Shown piece by piece: positions 26,242-35,282 of a stretch of 64,000 bases of DNA. The notes beneath the pieces are model-generated. The model saw nothing but the letters and a program-made list of their open reading frames with translations. It did no database searches and was not told the DNA's origin. Numbering within the stretch: the first letter of the stretch is position 1; each line of letters begins with the position of its first letter. The stretch is from contig LUJP01000071.1 in NCBI GenBank assembly GCA_001689535.1, positions 1 to 64,000 of the forward strand. The letters run 5' to 3'. Both the position numbers and the translations under genes were made by a program. The stretch comes from Bacteroidales bacterium M5. Its GTDB lineage: Bacteria; Bacteroidota; Bacteroidia; Bacteroidales; Muribaculaceae.

Positions 26242-28181
26242 ATTATTTTGTTGTTATCTGATACTTCAAATATTCTTTCTTCCCGCCCACCCGTATGGTC
26301 GTGAAGCCACAGTAAAGCTCCGGCAGGAACTCCGGCAAACTTGATTTCATCGTCAGCCGGGGCAATCTGCCTTCCTGCCGACAGCCATTTGCCATCGGAA
26401 GCATAAAACAATTCATACTCATGCCCCCGGCGTATACCATTGTCGTCATTACGTATAAGGAAGCGGATAGCACTCACCTTAGCCGGAGCGGGCAGTTCCA
26501 GACCGCCCCACGACCCGAGGTCGGAGGTATGGAAAAATGTAAGCGCGTCGCCGTCGAAAAGCATCCCGGCTCCATTGCGCGGATAGTAAATGCTTGGTTT
26601 GTATCCGCCCATGACCTTGCCGCGGAGCGCCTTTCCTTCCGGATTCAGAAATTCCACCTCGGCCATATTGCCGTATGTGCTGTCGGAGGAAACGTAGCGC
26701 AGATAGCGGAACTCGGGATTTACAGAGGGGAGGGCCACAGGTGTGTAGCGAAAATCGGGAGTATCGGCTATGACATGGAGCACCGTGGCGTTTCTGAACC
26801 CGGGATTGTCCGCTCCCTCAAAGCGCCCTCCCACTATCGATGCCGGATAATCTTTCAGAGTTTCCGAAACGGGATTTTTCCGCCATAATATCACGTCACC
26901 CCGCTTGCCTGAGATTTTGAATTCTTTTATGTCGCCGCTCTGCCCGAGAAGAAATGGATAACCGAACGGCCTGATCTCGCCCTCGGTATATGTAGCGGGC
27001 TGATAGACTATGTCTGTACCTACGTCGGCGAACCGCGCCTCGCCATGGGAGTTGCACGCCCATGCCACCGGCTCCCAGCCCATAGGGGAAAACACGCACA
27101 GATACACGTATTCGGCATGCAGATTCCGCGGCACTTCCACCGTAACATCGGCCACCGGGACAGCATCAAAATCGGCCGTGACATCCACCATCGAGGGGCT
27201 GCGGAAGAGCGGAGGAACCGGCTCTCGGCTCACCGCCGCCAGTGAATTGGGGTTTATGCCGTAAGCCTGACGGTATATTTTTGTAATGCCGGAACTGAAG
27301 CGGTTAAGGTGATGGTCGGGGTTGTCCTCGGCTCCGGAGAAATCATGCCATCGCCCGTCATTGTCGAACACGGCATTGAAAGCATGCGAACCGTTCTTAC
27401 GACCCCACCGCGGAATGAAATTAAGCGTTACAGGAATGCCCACTGCCCTCATGGCAAAAGCCGCCAAGGCAGCGTAATCGCCGCATACACCGAATTTTAT
27501 ATTAAACAGCGTAGAAGGCCGCATTGTAACCGGGAGAACCCCGCCCAATGCAATATGGGCCGGAAGCCGACGCAGCGAATCATTGATGGCTATCGCCGCC
27601 TCGAGGGCGGTTGCCGTATCGGCCACGAGCGGTAAGAACCGGGCGGCATATACCTCTCGCCAAGGCTGCGCTTCTTCACTACCCACGCGGTAGGGAAGCA
27701 CGTATTCACAGAACTCTGCGAACGACAGATGGCTGTTCCATGGCTTGCCGCGGAGAGCCATAGCCCGGTCTACGTTGTCTATAAGATAGGATGCCGGAAG
27801 CGTGGCCGCGTCAAGCCGCTTTTCGAGCGGCGCGTCGGCATACCGGGCGCCGCTGCGAAATTCGGCATAGATTGCCGGAATGTCGTACTCCGGCTGACGG
27901 ATGGTATATACAGAGTCAATAAAGGCATAGAATTCGTTGACCGCAGGCCCTGCTACGGTGCCTTTGCCGGCCATGTTGGCCACAAGGAAATGCATGGCGG
28001 CCGCGTGGAGCGAATCGCCGGGAGCAGAGTAATGGCCCAACGCCTCGCCGAGTTCGCGGCCGTTTGCACCGGCCTGGTGCATCGTGGCCTCGAGGGCGTC
28101 GCTCACCGGGGCGCGTCCGCACGCGCCCGCAGCCACCGCCACAGCAAGAAGCATCAGTCTATTTCGAAGCTTCCCGACCAT
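26232..28181 (-). CDS. Lipoprotein with transglutaminase-like and discoidin-like domains
   Basis: 649 residues. The N-terminus has a signal peptide with lipobox AVAAGAC, so it is a lipid-anchored envelope protein. The central transglutaminase-like core shows the Cys of FGVCGDYAAL (about 235), the His of GSHAFNAV and the Asp of WHDFSGAED, an intact Cys-His-Asp triad as in bacterial transglutaminase-fold peptidases. The C-terminal 120 residues resemble an F5/8 discoidin-type sandwich (LGSWGGLELPAPAKVSAIRFL). Placed between the DUF3244-like and maturase genes, it could trim, crosslink or anchor the peptide product. The ATG at 28181 overlaps the upstream gene by 28 bp. Confidence 0.8.
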   Translation of the reverse strand: MVGKLRNRLMLLAVAVAAGACGRAPVSDALEATMHQAGANGRELGEALGHYSAPGDSLHAAAMHFLVANMAGKGTVAGPAVNEFYAFIDSVYTIRQPEYDIPAIYAEFRSGARYADAPLEKRLDAATLPASYLIDNVDRAMALRGKPWNSHLSFAEFCEYVLPYRVGSEEAQPWREVYAARFLPLVADTATALEAAIAINDSLRRLPAHIALGGVLPVTMRPSTLFNIKFGVCGDYAALAAFAMRAVGIPVTLNFIPRWGRKNGSHAFNAVFDNDGRWHDFSGAEDNPDHHLNRFSSGITKIYRQAYGINPNSLAAVSREPVPPLFRSPSMVDVTADFDAVPVADVTVEVPRNLHAEYVYLCVFSPMGWEPVAWACNSHGEARFADVGTDIVYQPATYTEGEIRPFGYPFLLGQSGDIKEFKISGKRGDVILWRKNPVSETLKDYPASIVGGRFEGADNPGFRNATVLHVIADTPDFRYTPVALPSVNPEFRYLRYVSSDSTYGNMAEVEFLNPEGKALRGKVMGGYKPSIYYPRNGAGMLFDGDALTFFHTSDLGSWGGLELPAPAKVSAIRFLIRNDDNGIRRGHEYELFYASDGKWLSAGRQIAPADDEIKFAGVPAGALLWLHDHTGGREERIFEVSDNNKIIWH

Positions 28182-28525
28182 TGACGGCTCCCGATAATCA
28201 CAATTAAAGTGTAGCTTTCGCCGGGCATCAGCATCCGGCCGTCAATACGCCCCAGGCGGTCGCTGCCGGTAGTGATCTGCTGCACGGCCACAATGCCGTT
28301 CTCATCGGTTATCTCAACAGAGACGTTCTGCGAAGGCAGAGTTGTATGGATATAGACTGTGCCGCCGTCGAACCATGCCGTGGGAATCACCGGGGGCATC
28401 CGTCGGGGATCTTCCGGCCTCAACGGTCTTTCATCGGGGATATTTGCAATAAGATTAATTGCAGTCTCAGCCATACATCCGAGGCCGGTGAACGCTGCCA
28501 GCAGTGCGATAATGATTGCTTTCAT
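28154..28525 (-). CDS. DUF3244-like secreted protein, first gene of the RiPP-like operon
   Basis: 123 residues from the ATG at 28525 with a signal peptide (MKAIIIALLAAFTGLGCMA). The mature part is a single small beta-sandwich resembling DUF3244: an AWFDGGTVYIHT strand pair, VSVEITDENG, and GESYTLIVIIG. A cognate relative is at 35283-35642. The longer frame from 28573 lacks a signal peptide and starts inside the promoter. Function unknown; in this genome both copies follow a TPR-HTH gene. Confidence 0.7.
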   Translation of the reverse strand: MKAIIIALLAAFTGLGCMAETAINLIANIPDERPLRPEDPRRMPPVIPTAWFDGGTVYIHTTLPSQNVSVEITDENGIVAVQQITTGSDRLGRIDGRMLMPGESYTLIVIIGSRQWSGSFEID

Positions 28526-28557
28526 ATTGAAAATGTTTTCCGCAAAGAAAGCTAACC

Positions 28558-28590
28558 CAAAATTACCCTGCAAATTTCACGATTAACAAA
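28558..28590 (-). promoter_or_regulatory. Promoter of the RiPP-like operon
   Basis: On the minus strand, TTTG (28587-28590) and TAATTTTG (28558-28565) are spaced by 21 bp, matching the Bacteroidetes consensus. Transcription would start about 25 bp before the ATG at 28525 and run through all operon genes, which are packed or overlapping. Confidence 0.7.
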
Positions 28591-28683
28591 AGATAACAAG
28601 CTGTGAGACGACAAAAACCTCACATTAACATGGAATTAACAACGACTGAGGATCAGCCATTTGCACCTATCGTAACACCAGAA

Positions 28684-30336
28684 TCAGAGAGACCGCAGGA
28701 ATTCGTCCCAGTCGGCCGACCGGTCGCCCTTGCCATACCTACGGCTCAGACGCAGCCTTGCCATACCGACTCCATGTGCGCTTCCGCCAATAAGCACGGA
28801 GATACTCTTGTTGCCAAGATCAAGGCGCGCCAGAAGCGACACACGGTATTCCCGTTCCGTGAGCCCCAACGTGCGCAGCCGCGTGCAGAACCCGGGCAAC
28901 GTCACATCCAGTGCCTCTTCAAGCGATGACCAGTCTGAATCAGTCATTTTTTCCACGCGGGAGCCTTCCAGCAGCGATTTAATTCTTGATGTGGCATCCT
29001 GAGCGCTTAGCTCGCGGTCTGCGCGAGCCTCAGCCTGTTTCTTCATCTCCGAGCGCAATTCCATACTCTCCATACCGAGCTTCCGGTTCTCATCCTCCAG
29101 CTCACCCATGGCTTTCTCCATACGCAGTTTTTCAAGTTCAACACTGTAAGCTCTGGAGCGCTGACGGTAGTAGATTCCCAAGCCAAAGCCCAGCAAGCCA
29201 ACAACCAAAGCCATCAAAGCAAACACGGTTCGCCTGAGGCGGTCGCCTGCCACCTGTAGCTCGATATTATCGCGCTCGCGTAGCGAATAATCGTAAGCCG
29301 CCTCCACACGCAGCGAAAGGGCCTGGTTTTATTCCCGTCGCAGAGAGTCGATCATATTATGATAGGTATAAATATGCTTAAGCGCCTCGCGGGGCTGACC
29401 ATGCGCAAGATAGTACTCGGAGTAACAGATGAGTCCGAACATCTTTTCATAAGGATTGGCACCGGTAATCTCAAGATTGGCATAGTGGAGACAAGAATCC
29501 CATTGCTTTGTTTTAAGATAATATCCCGCAAGAATAGAATTGCGGGTATACCTTTCATTATGATAGATGTGGGTTGGGAAATGGTGACGCAGTATCGAAT
29601 CGGCGCTTGCATAGCGGCCGGTCTCGTAGAAAAAGTTTATGAGTTGAAGGCGCAATTTGTCGCATCGATGGGGGTCTCCGAAAGCTTCGGCGAGTCGCCA
29701 GGCATTGCGGTAGCATGCGGCTGCACTGTCAGGCTTATGCAACGAGAGCAAAGCTCCTCCAACAATGCTCCAGCCCTGAATTATACCCAAGGTATCGTTG
29801 GTATGTAAGGCTATGTCGAGCGAAGCGCGGGCGTGCTCCAGTTCCTTGGCATAAAGAAATTGTGAGCCATAAATCCAGCGCATCTGGTCGTGGATTATCG
29901 ACTGGCGCACGGAATTGCGGCCGGGAGACATGGCGGCGAGGGCGCGGCCGAAGTAATCGAGGGCGCGTGGATAGTCGCCCATGTCGGAGTAAACGCGGCC
30001 GGCATAATAGAAGGCCTCGGGGCGGAGAGTGTCGGAGGTGCGGTGAGTGTAGTAGTCCAGGGCCGGGCGCAGAAGCGAGTCGGATGTGTGGGTGAGATAT
30101 GCCTTGTCGGCCGCCTTGACCATGAGCAGACGCCAGCGCATGGCCACATCCTCGGGCGCATCGGCCATAAGCGGCTTCAGCACCAGCAGCACACGCGCAG
30201 CCGAGTCGGGGCCCGCATGCTCGGCCAGCGAGTCGGCCAGATCAAGCTCCGCGTGGAGGCGCGAGCGCCCGCAGCCGCAGGCCGAGGCCAGCAGCAGACC
30301 CAGAAGAAAAATTATGGCAAGGCGCGAAGTGTTCAT
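28684..30336 (-). pseudogene. TPR-membrane-HTH regulator split by an in-frame TAA
   Basis: Reading from the ATG at 30336, a lipoprotein-type N-terminus (LLASACGCG) leads into TPR-like helical repeats. Then a TAA at 29329-29331 stops the frame after SLRRE. The same frame continues without any shift to 28684, giving a membrane helix (TVFALMALVVGLLGFGLGIYY), a coiled coil and a C-terminal HTH-like segment (TEREYRVSLLARLDLGNKSI). The intact paralogue at 33376-35016 has this exact order. The stop sits where CAA would restore Gln, so one C-to-T change suffices. The second part alone would have to start at a GTG (29307). Confidence 0.8.
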
Positions 30337-30371
30337 AAACCGAAAGTGTGTGTGGCGCAACTGTGTGGCCT

Positions 30372-30403
30372 CAAAGATACGACAACTCCCCGGCACCGCC
30401 AAA
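30372..30403 (-). promoter_or_regulatory. Promoter of the split TPR-HTH regulator
   Basis: On the minus strand TTTG (30400-30403) and TATCTTTG (30372-30379) are 20 bp apart, a full Bacteroidetes consensus, about 36 bp before the ATG at 30336. The locus therefore keeps an intact promoter despite the internal stop. Confidence 0.75.
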
Positions 30404-30466
30404 TTTATCTGCCCCTCCCCAGCGCGGGCATGCGGAAAGGAAGTTACACAAATTTCAAGGTGATGC

Positions 30467-30498
30467 GTTGCGCGTGTCGCAAATAATAGCTACTTTTG
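30467..30498 (+). promoter_or_regulatory. Probable promoter of tRNA-Arg
   Basis: GTTG (30467-30470) and TACTTTTG (30491-30498) are 20 bp apart, about 98 bp before the tRNA 5' end. The -7 box is a full match and the -33 box is one base off. Confidence 0.55.
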
Positions 30499-30595
30499 CC
30501 TGAAATTGCATGGTAGCGCCTATGCGGAAAGTGCAGCATCCGGCGCCATCGGCAGAAACGGCACCCAGCGCCACGGGACGCCACAGCCCCCGCAA

Positions 30596-30670
30596 GCCCC
30601 GGTAGTTCAACGGATAGAATAGAAGTTTCCTAAACTTTTGATAGCAGTTCGATTCTGCTCCGGGGTACCA
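30596..30670 (+). tRNA. tRNA-Arg (anticodon CCT)
   Basis: 75-nt cloverleaf with encoded CCA. The acceptor stem 30596-30602 pairs with 30660-30666 (one G-T), the discriminator is A30667 and CCA is at 30668-30670. The anticodon stem 30622-30626/30634-30638 encloses the loop TTCCTAA, giving CCT at 30629-30631 (reads AGG). The T arm is a 5-bp stem around TTCGATT. The MFS gene starts 31 bp downstream with no terminator in between, so the two may share a transcript. Confidence 0.95.
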
Positions 30671-30701
30671 CAACAATCAATCAAATATCATCGGAAAAAC
30701 T

Positions 30702-32057
30702 ATGGACTCAACCCGGCAGCCGGCTGCCCGCAAGACCTCTCCCCTGGCATGGGTGCCCTCGGTGTACTTCGCCATGGGCCTGCCTTTCGTGGCCCTCAAT
30801 CTTGTGGCCGTAATCATGTTCAACAACCTCGGCGTGGACAAGGCCCAGATTGCATTCTGGACCTCACTGCTCACCCTGCCCTACACGCTGAAATTCCTCT
30901 GGAGCCCGCTGCTGGAGATATACTGGACCAAAAAGAACTTCGTGGTGGCAACGCAGGCCATCTCGGGCTTCTGCTTCGCCCTGATAGCGTTCCTGCTGCC
31001 GCTGCCCGACTTCTTCAACTACACCATAGCCGTGATGGCCGTGATAGCCCTCTCGGGCGCCACCCACGACATAGCCACCGACGGCATCTACCTCACCGCC
31101 CTCGACAAGAAGACACAGTCAACCTATATAGGCTGGCAGGGAGCCTTCTACAACCTCGCCAAAGTGCTCGCCAACGGCGGACTGGTGTGGCTGGCCGGCG
31201 TGCTGATGACCCACTACAAGGCCACCAACCCCGAGCGCGCCCCCTTCTATGCCTGGATGATAATCATGGGCATACTCGGCGCCCTACTCATCTGCGTGGC
31301 CGTGTACCACTACTTCGTGCTCCCCACCGGCTCCCGCGCATCCGACGCGCCCAAAGGCACCTCCGAAGCCATGAAGTCGATGGTGAGAGTGCTCACCGAC
31401 TTCTTCCGCAAACGCTTCATCTGGTATTACATCCTCTTCATCGTGTGCTACCGCCTCACCGAAGGCTTCGCCATGAAGATGGTGCCCATATTCCTGCAGG
31501 CCCCGCTGGCCGAGGGAGGTCTGGCGCTCAGCAACGAGGAAATGGGAACGATCTACGGCGTGTTCGGCACCGTGGCCTTCATAATCGGCTCGATACTCGG
31601 CGGCTACTACATAGCCCGCTTCGGCCTGAAGAAGGTGCTGTTCTCGCTCGTGTGCATATTCAATATCCCCTTCGTGATCTACTTCCTCTTCTCCCTGTTC
31701 ATTCCCCAGAACCTGTGGGTGATAGGCACCGGACTGGTGGCTGAATACTTCTGCTACGGATTCGGCTTCGTGGGCCTCACGCTCTTCATGATGCAGCAGG
31801 TGGCTCCCGGCAAGCACTCCATGGCCCACTACGCATTCGCCTCGGCCATAATGAACCTCGGCGTGATGCTGCCCGGCATGATAAGCGGCTGGATATGCGA
31901 GCGCACCGGCTACGAGCTCTTCTTCATCATAGCACTGGTGATGGCCGTGCCCGCCTTCCTGCTCACATGGTTCGTGCCCTTCACCCACCCCGACAAAACC
32001 GAGGCCCACGAGGCCGTGAAATCGGCCGTGGAAGGCGAGGAAGACTCACAGTTCTGA
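30702..32057 (+). CDS. MFS transporter for a glycoside, partner of the GH130 enzyme
   Basis: 451 residues, about twelve hydrophobic helices, with the cytoplasmic loop after helix 6 around residues 215-235. It belongs to the AmpG/sugar-MFS-like group common in Bacteroidetes, in which an MFS gene precedes a GH130 phosphorylase and imports the mannoside that the phosphorylase cleaves. Substrate assignment is by context only. GC-rich, strong codon bias. It ends 86 bp before the GH130 gene, so they likely form one operon. Confidence 0.85.
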   Translation: MDSTRQPAARKTSPLAWVPSVYFAMGLPFVALNLVAVIMFNNLGVDKAQIAFWTSLLTLPYTLKFLWSPLLEIYWTKKNFVVATQAISGFCFALIAFLLPLPDFFNYTIAVMAVIALSGATHDIATDGIYLTALDKKTQSTYIGWQGAFYNLAKVLANGGLVWLAGVLMTHYKATNPERAPFYAWMIIMGILGALLICVAVYHYFVLPTGSRASDAPKGTSEAMKSMVRVLTDFFRKRFIWYYILFIVCYRLTEGFAMKMVPIFLQAPLAEGGLALSNEEMGTIYGVFGTVAFIIGSILGGYYIARFGLKKVLFSLVCIFNIPFVIYFLFSLFIPQNLWVIGTGLVAEYFCYGFGFVGLTLFMMQQVAPGKHSMAHYAFASAIMNLGVMLPGMISGWICERTGYELFFIIALVMAVPAFLLTWFVPFTHPDKTEAHEAVKSAVEGEEDSQF

Positions 32058-32143
32058 ACTCCATAAGAGACTTTGGCATGATGCTTCAAAAGATTGCAAC
32101 AGTCTTCTACTATAATAAACAATAACACCCTTTTTCACAACAC

Positions 32144-33151
32144 ATGAAACAGATAGAAATCATCGGACAGCCGCTTCCCGAAATACCCTGGCAGGACCGC
32201 CCCGAGGGTTGCAAGGAAGTTATGTGGCGCTACTCGGAGAACCCCGTGATTCCCCGCGACGCCCTGTCGACATCCAACAGTATATTCAACTCGGCCGTAG
32301 TGCCTTTCAAGAAAGGAAAATACAACTTCGCCGGAGTGTTCCGCTGCGACGACACCAACCGCCGCATGCGCATCCATGCCGGATTCTCCGTCGACGGCTT
32401 CAAATGGGACATCAACGAAGAAGACATCTGCCTTGAAGGCGCCGACCCTGAAGTGGCAGAATGGGTCTACGGCTACGATCCCCGCGTGGCCAAAATCGGC
32501 GACCGCTTCATCGTCACCTGGTGCAACGGCTACCATGGCCCCACAATCGGCATAGCATGGACCACCGACTTCGAAACGTTCCATCAGCTTGAGAACGCCT
32601 TCCTGCCCTACAACCGCAACGGCGTGATGTTCCCCCGCAAGATCAACGGCAACTACGCCATGCTCTCGCGCCCCAGCGACACCGGCCACACCGCCTTCGG
32701 CGACATATTCTACAGCGAGTCGCCCGACCTCGAGTTCTGGGGACGCCACCGCCACGTGATGGCTCCCGCGCCCTTCGAGCTCTCCGCATGGCAGTGCATG
32801 AAAATAGGCGCCGGCCCCATACCCATCGAGACCTCCGAAGGCTGGCTGCTGCTCTACCACGGCGTGCTCCGCTCCTGCAACGGCTACGTCTACGCCTTCG
32901 GCTCGGCCCTGCTCGACCTCGAGCAGCCCTGGAAGGTGCTTGCCCGCAGCGGCCCCTATCTGATTTCGCCCCGCGAAATCTACGAGCTCACCGGCGACGT
33001 GCCCAACGTCACCTTCCCATGCGCCGCCCTCCACGACCCCGAGACAGGCCGTCTGGCCGTGTACTACGGCTGCGCCGACACCGTGACCGGCCTCGCCTTC
33101 GCCTACATCCCCGAACTCGTCGAGTGGACCAAAAAGAACTCCATAGTTTAA
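32144..33151 (+). CDS. GH130-family beta-mannoside phosphorylase
   Basis: 335-residue five-bladed beta-propeller protein of GH130, without signal peptide, so cytoplasmic. Family features include the YDPRV segment with the proton-donor Asp near 112, repeated blade motifs ([35 protein letters not shown]) and a conserved arginine-rich phosphate site. The compact length fits the GH130_2-like group (mannooligosaccharide or Man-GlcNAc phosphorylases) rather than the longer Man-Glc phosphorylases. It would convert an imported beta-mannoside to mannose-1-phosphate. Exact substrate uncertain. Confidence 0.85.
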   Translation: MKQIEIIGQPLPEIPWQDRPEGCKEVMWRYSENPVIPRDALSTSNSIFNSAVVPFKKGKYNFAGVFRCDDTNRRMRIHAGFSVDGFKWDINEEDICLEGADPEVAEWVYGYDPRVAKIGDRFIVTWCNGYHGPTIGIAWTTDFETFHQLENAFLPYNRNGVMFPRKINGNYAMLSRPSDTGHTAFGDIFYSESPDLEFWGRHRHVMAPAPFELSAWQCMKIGAGPIPIETSEGWLLLYHGVLRSCNGYVYAFGSALLDLEQPWKVLARSGPYLISPREIYELTGDVPNVTFPCAALHDPETGRLAVYYGCADTVTGLAFAYIPELVEWTKKNSIV

Positions 33152-33175
33152 TCCCCTCCCGACCATAAAAACCTC

Positions 33176-33214
33176 AGCGCCGCAGCCCCGGGCCTCCCGC
33201 CCCGCTGCGGCGCT
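33176..33214 (+). terminator. Terminator-like hairpin after GH130
   Basis: A perfect 11-bp GC-rich stem (33176-33186 with 33204-33214, 17-nt loop) lies 24 bp after the GH130 stop. The trailing T-run is weak. Confidence 0.6.
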
Positions 33215-33249
33215 TCCTGTATCCTTGTGAAAATAAAAATTCTGCGGCC

Positions 33250-33273
33250 TTCTGCTGTTCCCGCGCCGTTCTG
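33250..33273. repeat. 24-nt dispersed motif, copy 2
   Basis: 22 of 24 positions match 13861-13884. Located in the intergenic space before the second TPR-HTH gene. Confidence 0.5.
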
Positions 33274-33338
33274 CGTGCCTTGTCAAAGGGAGGGATACGC
33301 AGAGCGCAGGCGGAAGCAGTTTTTGTCGGGGATTTTAT

Positions 33339-33346
33339 TACCTTTG
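33339..33346 (+). promoter_or_regulatory. -7 box of the TPR-HTH gene at 33376
   Basis: TACCTTTG fits TAnnTTTG, 29 bp before the ATG. A TTTG lies at 33322-33325, but only 13 bp away, closer than usual, so the -33 element is uncertain. Confidence 0.45.
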
Positions 33347-33375
33347 TGTAGAATTCGAGCCCTTATAGCATCCCC

Positions 33376-35016
33376 ATGAAACTGAAACCGTCATTATTCC
33401 CCGCCATACTCCTAATCGCCCTTCTTACCATTCAGCTGCTCCCGGGCTGCGCGCCCTCGCCCGAGCGCTCCCGCCTCGAACACATCGAGGCAATAATCGA
33501 CGAGCACCCCGACTCGGCAATGGCCCTCCTCGACAGCGTGGACACCGCCGCCCTCCGCTCCGACCGCGACCGGGCTTTATATGATTTGCTCTATAATCTC
33601 GCTCTTTATAAATCATTTAACGACAGCTTGGATGAACATGCCTTGAACCGCGCAGTCGATGTCTTTACTGACTGCGGCGAGACGAGCCATGCTATACGTT
33701 CTAATTATCTGTTAGGCAATATGTATCGTCTATCAGATAAGATTATACCTGCGGTTGTGACACTCTCGCGGGGATTGGAGCTGGCATCCCAATCGGGTGA
33801 TAGGTTTAACGAGGGACTATGTGCTTTATCCCTTTATGAACTATATGGAAAAGCCTTTGATTCCAAACGCCAAATAAAATATTCACGTCAGGCTACAGAG
33901 GCGTTTCGGGAAGCAGGCAAAACAGACTGGGAACTATACGCACTTCTTTATCTTTCATCAGGTTTTATTAATACGGAACAGTATGATTCTGCATTGATAG
34001 TATCTGCAGACATACTCAATAATAAATCTGTTTATTCCGATTCATCTATTGTGGCAATGGCTTCTGATGTAATGGCAATGAGCGCCTCCAAAACCGGAAA
34101 TATACCTCTTGCGGTCAAAAGCTACGCCAATGCCATAAGATACGATAAGGGAGCTTTATCGAACGGAATCTTCAACATTATGTCACTTCTTGAATTTAAG
34201 AATATCTCTAACGCTAATTCCGAAGATGTCAATATCCTTAGAGAATATGTTTCTACGGATACTTCTGCCATTCCTTTTCATGTCCATGCAAAATACGGAA
34301 AGTTCCAGAAAGCTTATGAGGAACTCAATCGCTACAGATTAGAACAGGATGAATTTATTCAGAAAATGTTTTGTAGAACAGTCGATTACGCTATTGACAA
34401 TTATAGGATACAGCAGACAGAAATGCTTGAAAGCAAAGTGAATGAATTATATAAGAAGCGTGTGTATTTCGGAGTAATAACAGTTATGGCAGGCGTTATC
34501 CTCCTTTTGTGGATACGATATAGAATGAAAAAGCATCAATACGAATACCAAAGAACCCTGCTTGAAGTCAGGTTACTTACAAAGGCCCTTGAGGAAAGTA
34601 CGAATAAAAGCAAGCAGCTTTCGGAAAACATTAGAGCTATTACTGCCTCTAAGGCTTCCCTAATTGATCGTTTGTGTTCCTCATATTATAAAGCAAATAA
34701 TAAAAAAATTGTAAGTGAGGTCAAAAATATTATAGCAGATCTTTCTTCCTCCCCTGAGGCTGTTACAGAAATTGAGAAATATCTTAATCAGAACTCCGAA
34801 AACATTCTTTCAAGATTCCGCAAAGAATTCCCTGATCTGACGTCAAAAGACTATTTATTATTTACCTATTCGGTTATGAATTTCTCAACCGCCACCATAG
34901 CCATACTCATGAATGAAAAGAAAGAGGCAATATATAACAGAAGATTTCGCCTTAAATCAAGAATCAAAATATCAGATTCCGTATCCAAAGAGGAATTTCA
35001 ATCGTATTTGGAATAA
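33376..35016 (+). CDS. TPR-membrane-HTH regulatory protein (intact copy)
   Basis: 546 residues. Lipoprotein-type N-terminus (LLTIQLLPGCAP), TPR-like helices to about 360, a membrane helix (VYFGVITVMAGVILLLWI, about 365-382), a long coiled coil (about 385-430), and a C-terminal segment with an HTH-like helix pair (DLTSKDYLLFTYSVMNFSTA and IAILMNEKKEAIYNRRFRLK). It is the paralogue of the split gene at 28684-30336. Such Bacteroidales proteins are predicted to couple envelope sensing to transcription, but the mechanism is not established. The first about 200 bp are GC-rich and the rest is AT-rich. Confidence 0.75.
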   Translation: MKLKPSLFPAILLIALLTIQLLPGCAPSPERSRLEHIEAIIDEHPDSAMALLDSVDTAALRSDRDRALYDLLYNLALYKSFNDSLDEHALNRAVDVFTDCGETSHAIRSNYLLGNMYRLSDKIIPAVVTLSRGLELASQSGDRFNEGLCALSLYELYGKAFDSKRQIKYSRQATEAFREAGKTDWELYALLYLSSGFINTEQYDSALIVSADILNNKSVYSDSSIVAMASDVMAMSASKTGNIPLAVKSYANAIRYDKGALSNGIFNIMSLLEFKNISNANSEDVNILREYVSTDTSAIPFHVHAKYGKFQKAYEELNRYRLEQDEFIQKMFCRTVDYAIDNYRIQQTEMLESKVNELYKKRVYFGVITVMAGVILLLWIRYRMKKHQYEYQRTLLEVRLLTKALEESTNKSKQLSENIRAITASKASLIDRLCSSYYKANNKKIVSEVKNIIADLSSSPEAVTEIEKYLNQNSENILSRFRKEFPDLTSKDYLLFTYSVMNFSTATIAILMNEKKEAIYNRRFRLKSRIKISDSVSKEEFQSYLE

Positions 35017-35252
35017 TCTTATGCTTAAAGCAGTGTTTTGATAATTTTTTTCCAAGTTAGCCGATATAATTTTTCTTTAATACGAACCTATTGTCAGTCA
35101 ATACTATACGCGCGCCAAGAAAAGAAATGAAAAGGCGATGAAAAATATACGAGCGGCTATGCAGGTATAAGACCTTAAATAACACCTATTTACGAAGTGA
35201 TATGAGAAATGACAATTCATTGTGAGATTAGAGAATAACCAAAAAGACGTTG

Positions 35253-35260
35253 TATTTTTG
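35253..35260 (+). promoter_or_regulatory. -7 box of the second DUF3244-like gene
   Basis: TATTTTTG, a full TAnnTTTG match, 22 bp before the ATG at 35283. The expected -33 region reads TTAG, a poor match. The rest of the 35017-35282 gap is AT-rich and shows no other feature. Confidence 0.5.
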
Positions 35261-35282
35261 GCAAACTCTAAACTTACATGCC

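Noticed and set aside
28684..29307. Independent gene for a coiled-coil/HTH protein
   Set aside because: Its only start is a GTG in the middle of the frame shared with the upstream half, and the intact paralogue contains both parts; treated as one interrupted gene.
30596..30701. Integrated island at tRNA-Arg
   Set aside because: No integrase gene or repeated tRNA 3' end is found near the tRNA; the MFS and GH130 genes match the local composition.
32135..33286. 383-residue minus-strand frame
   Set aside because: Antisense to the GH130 gene, Gly/Val/Ala-rich shadow translation.
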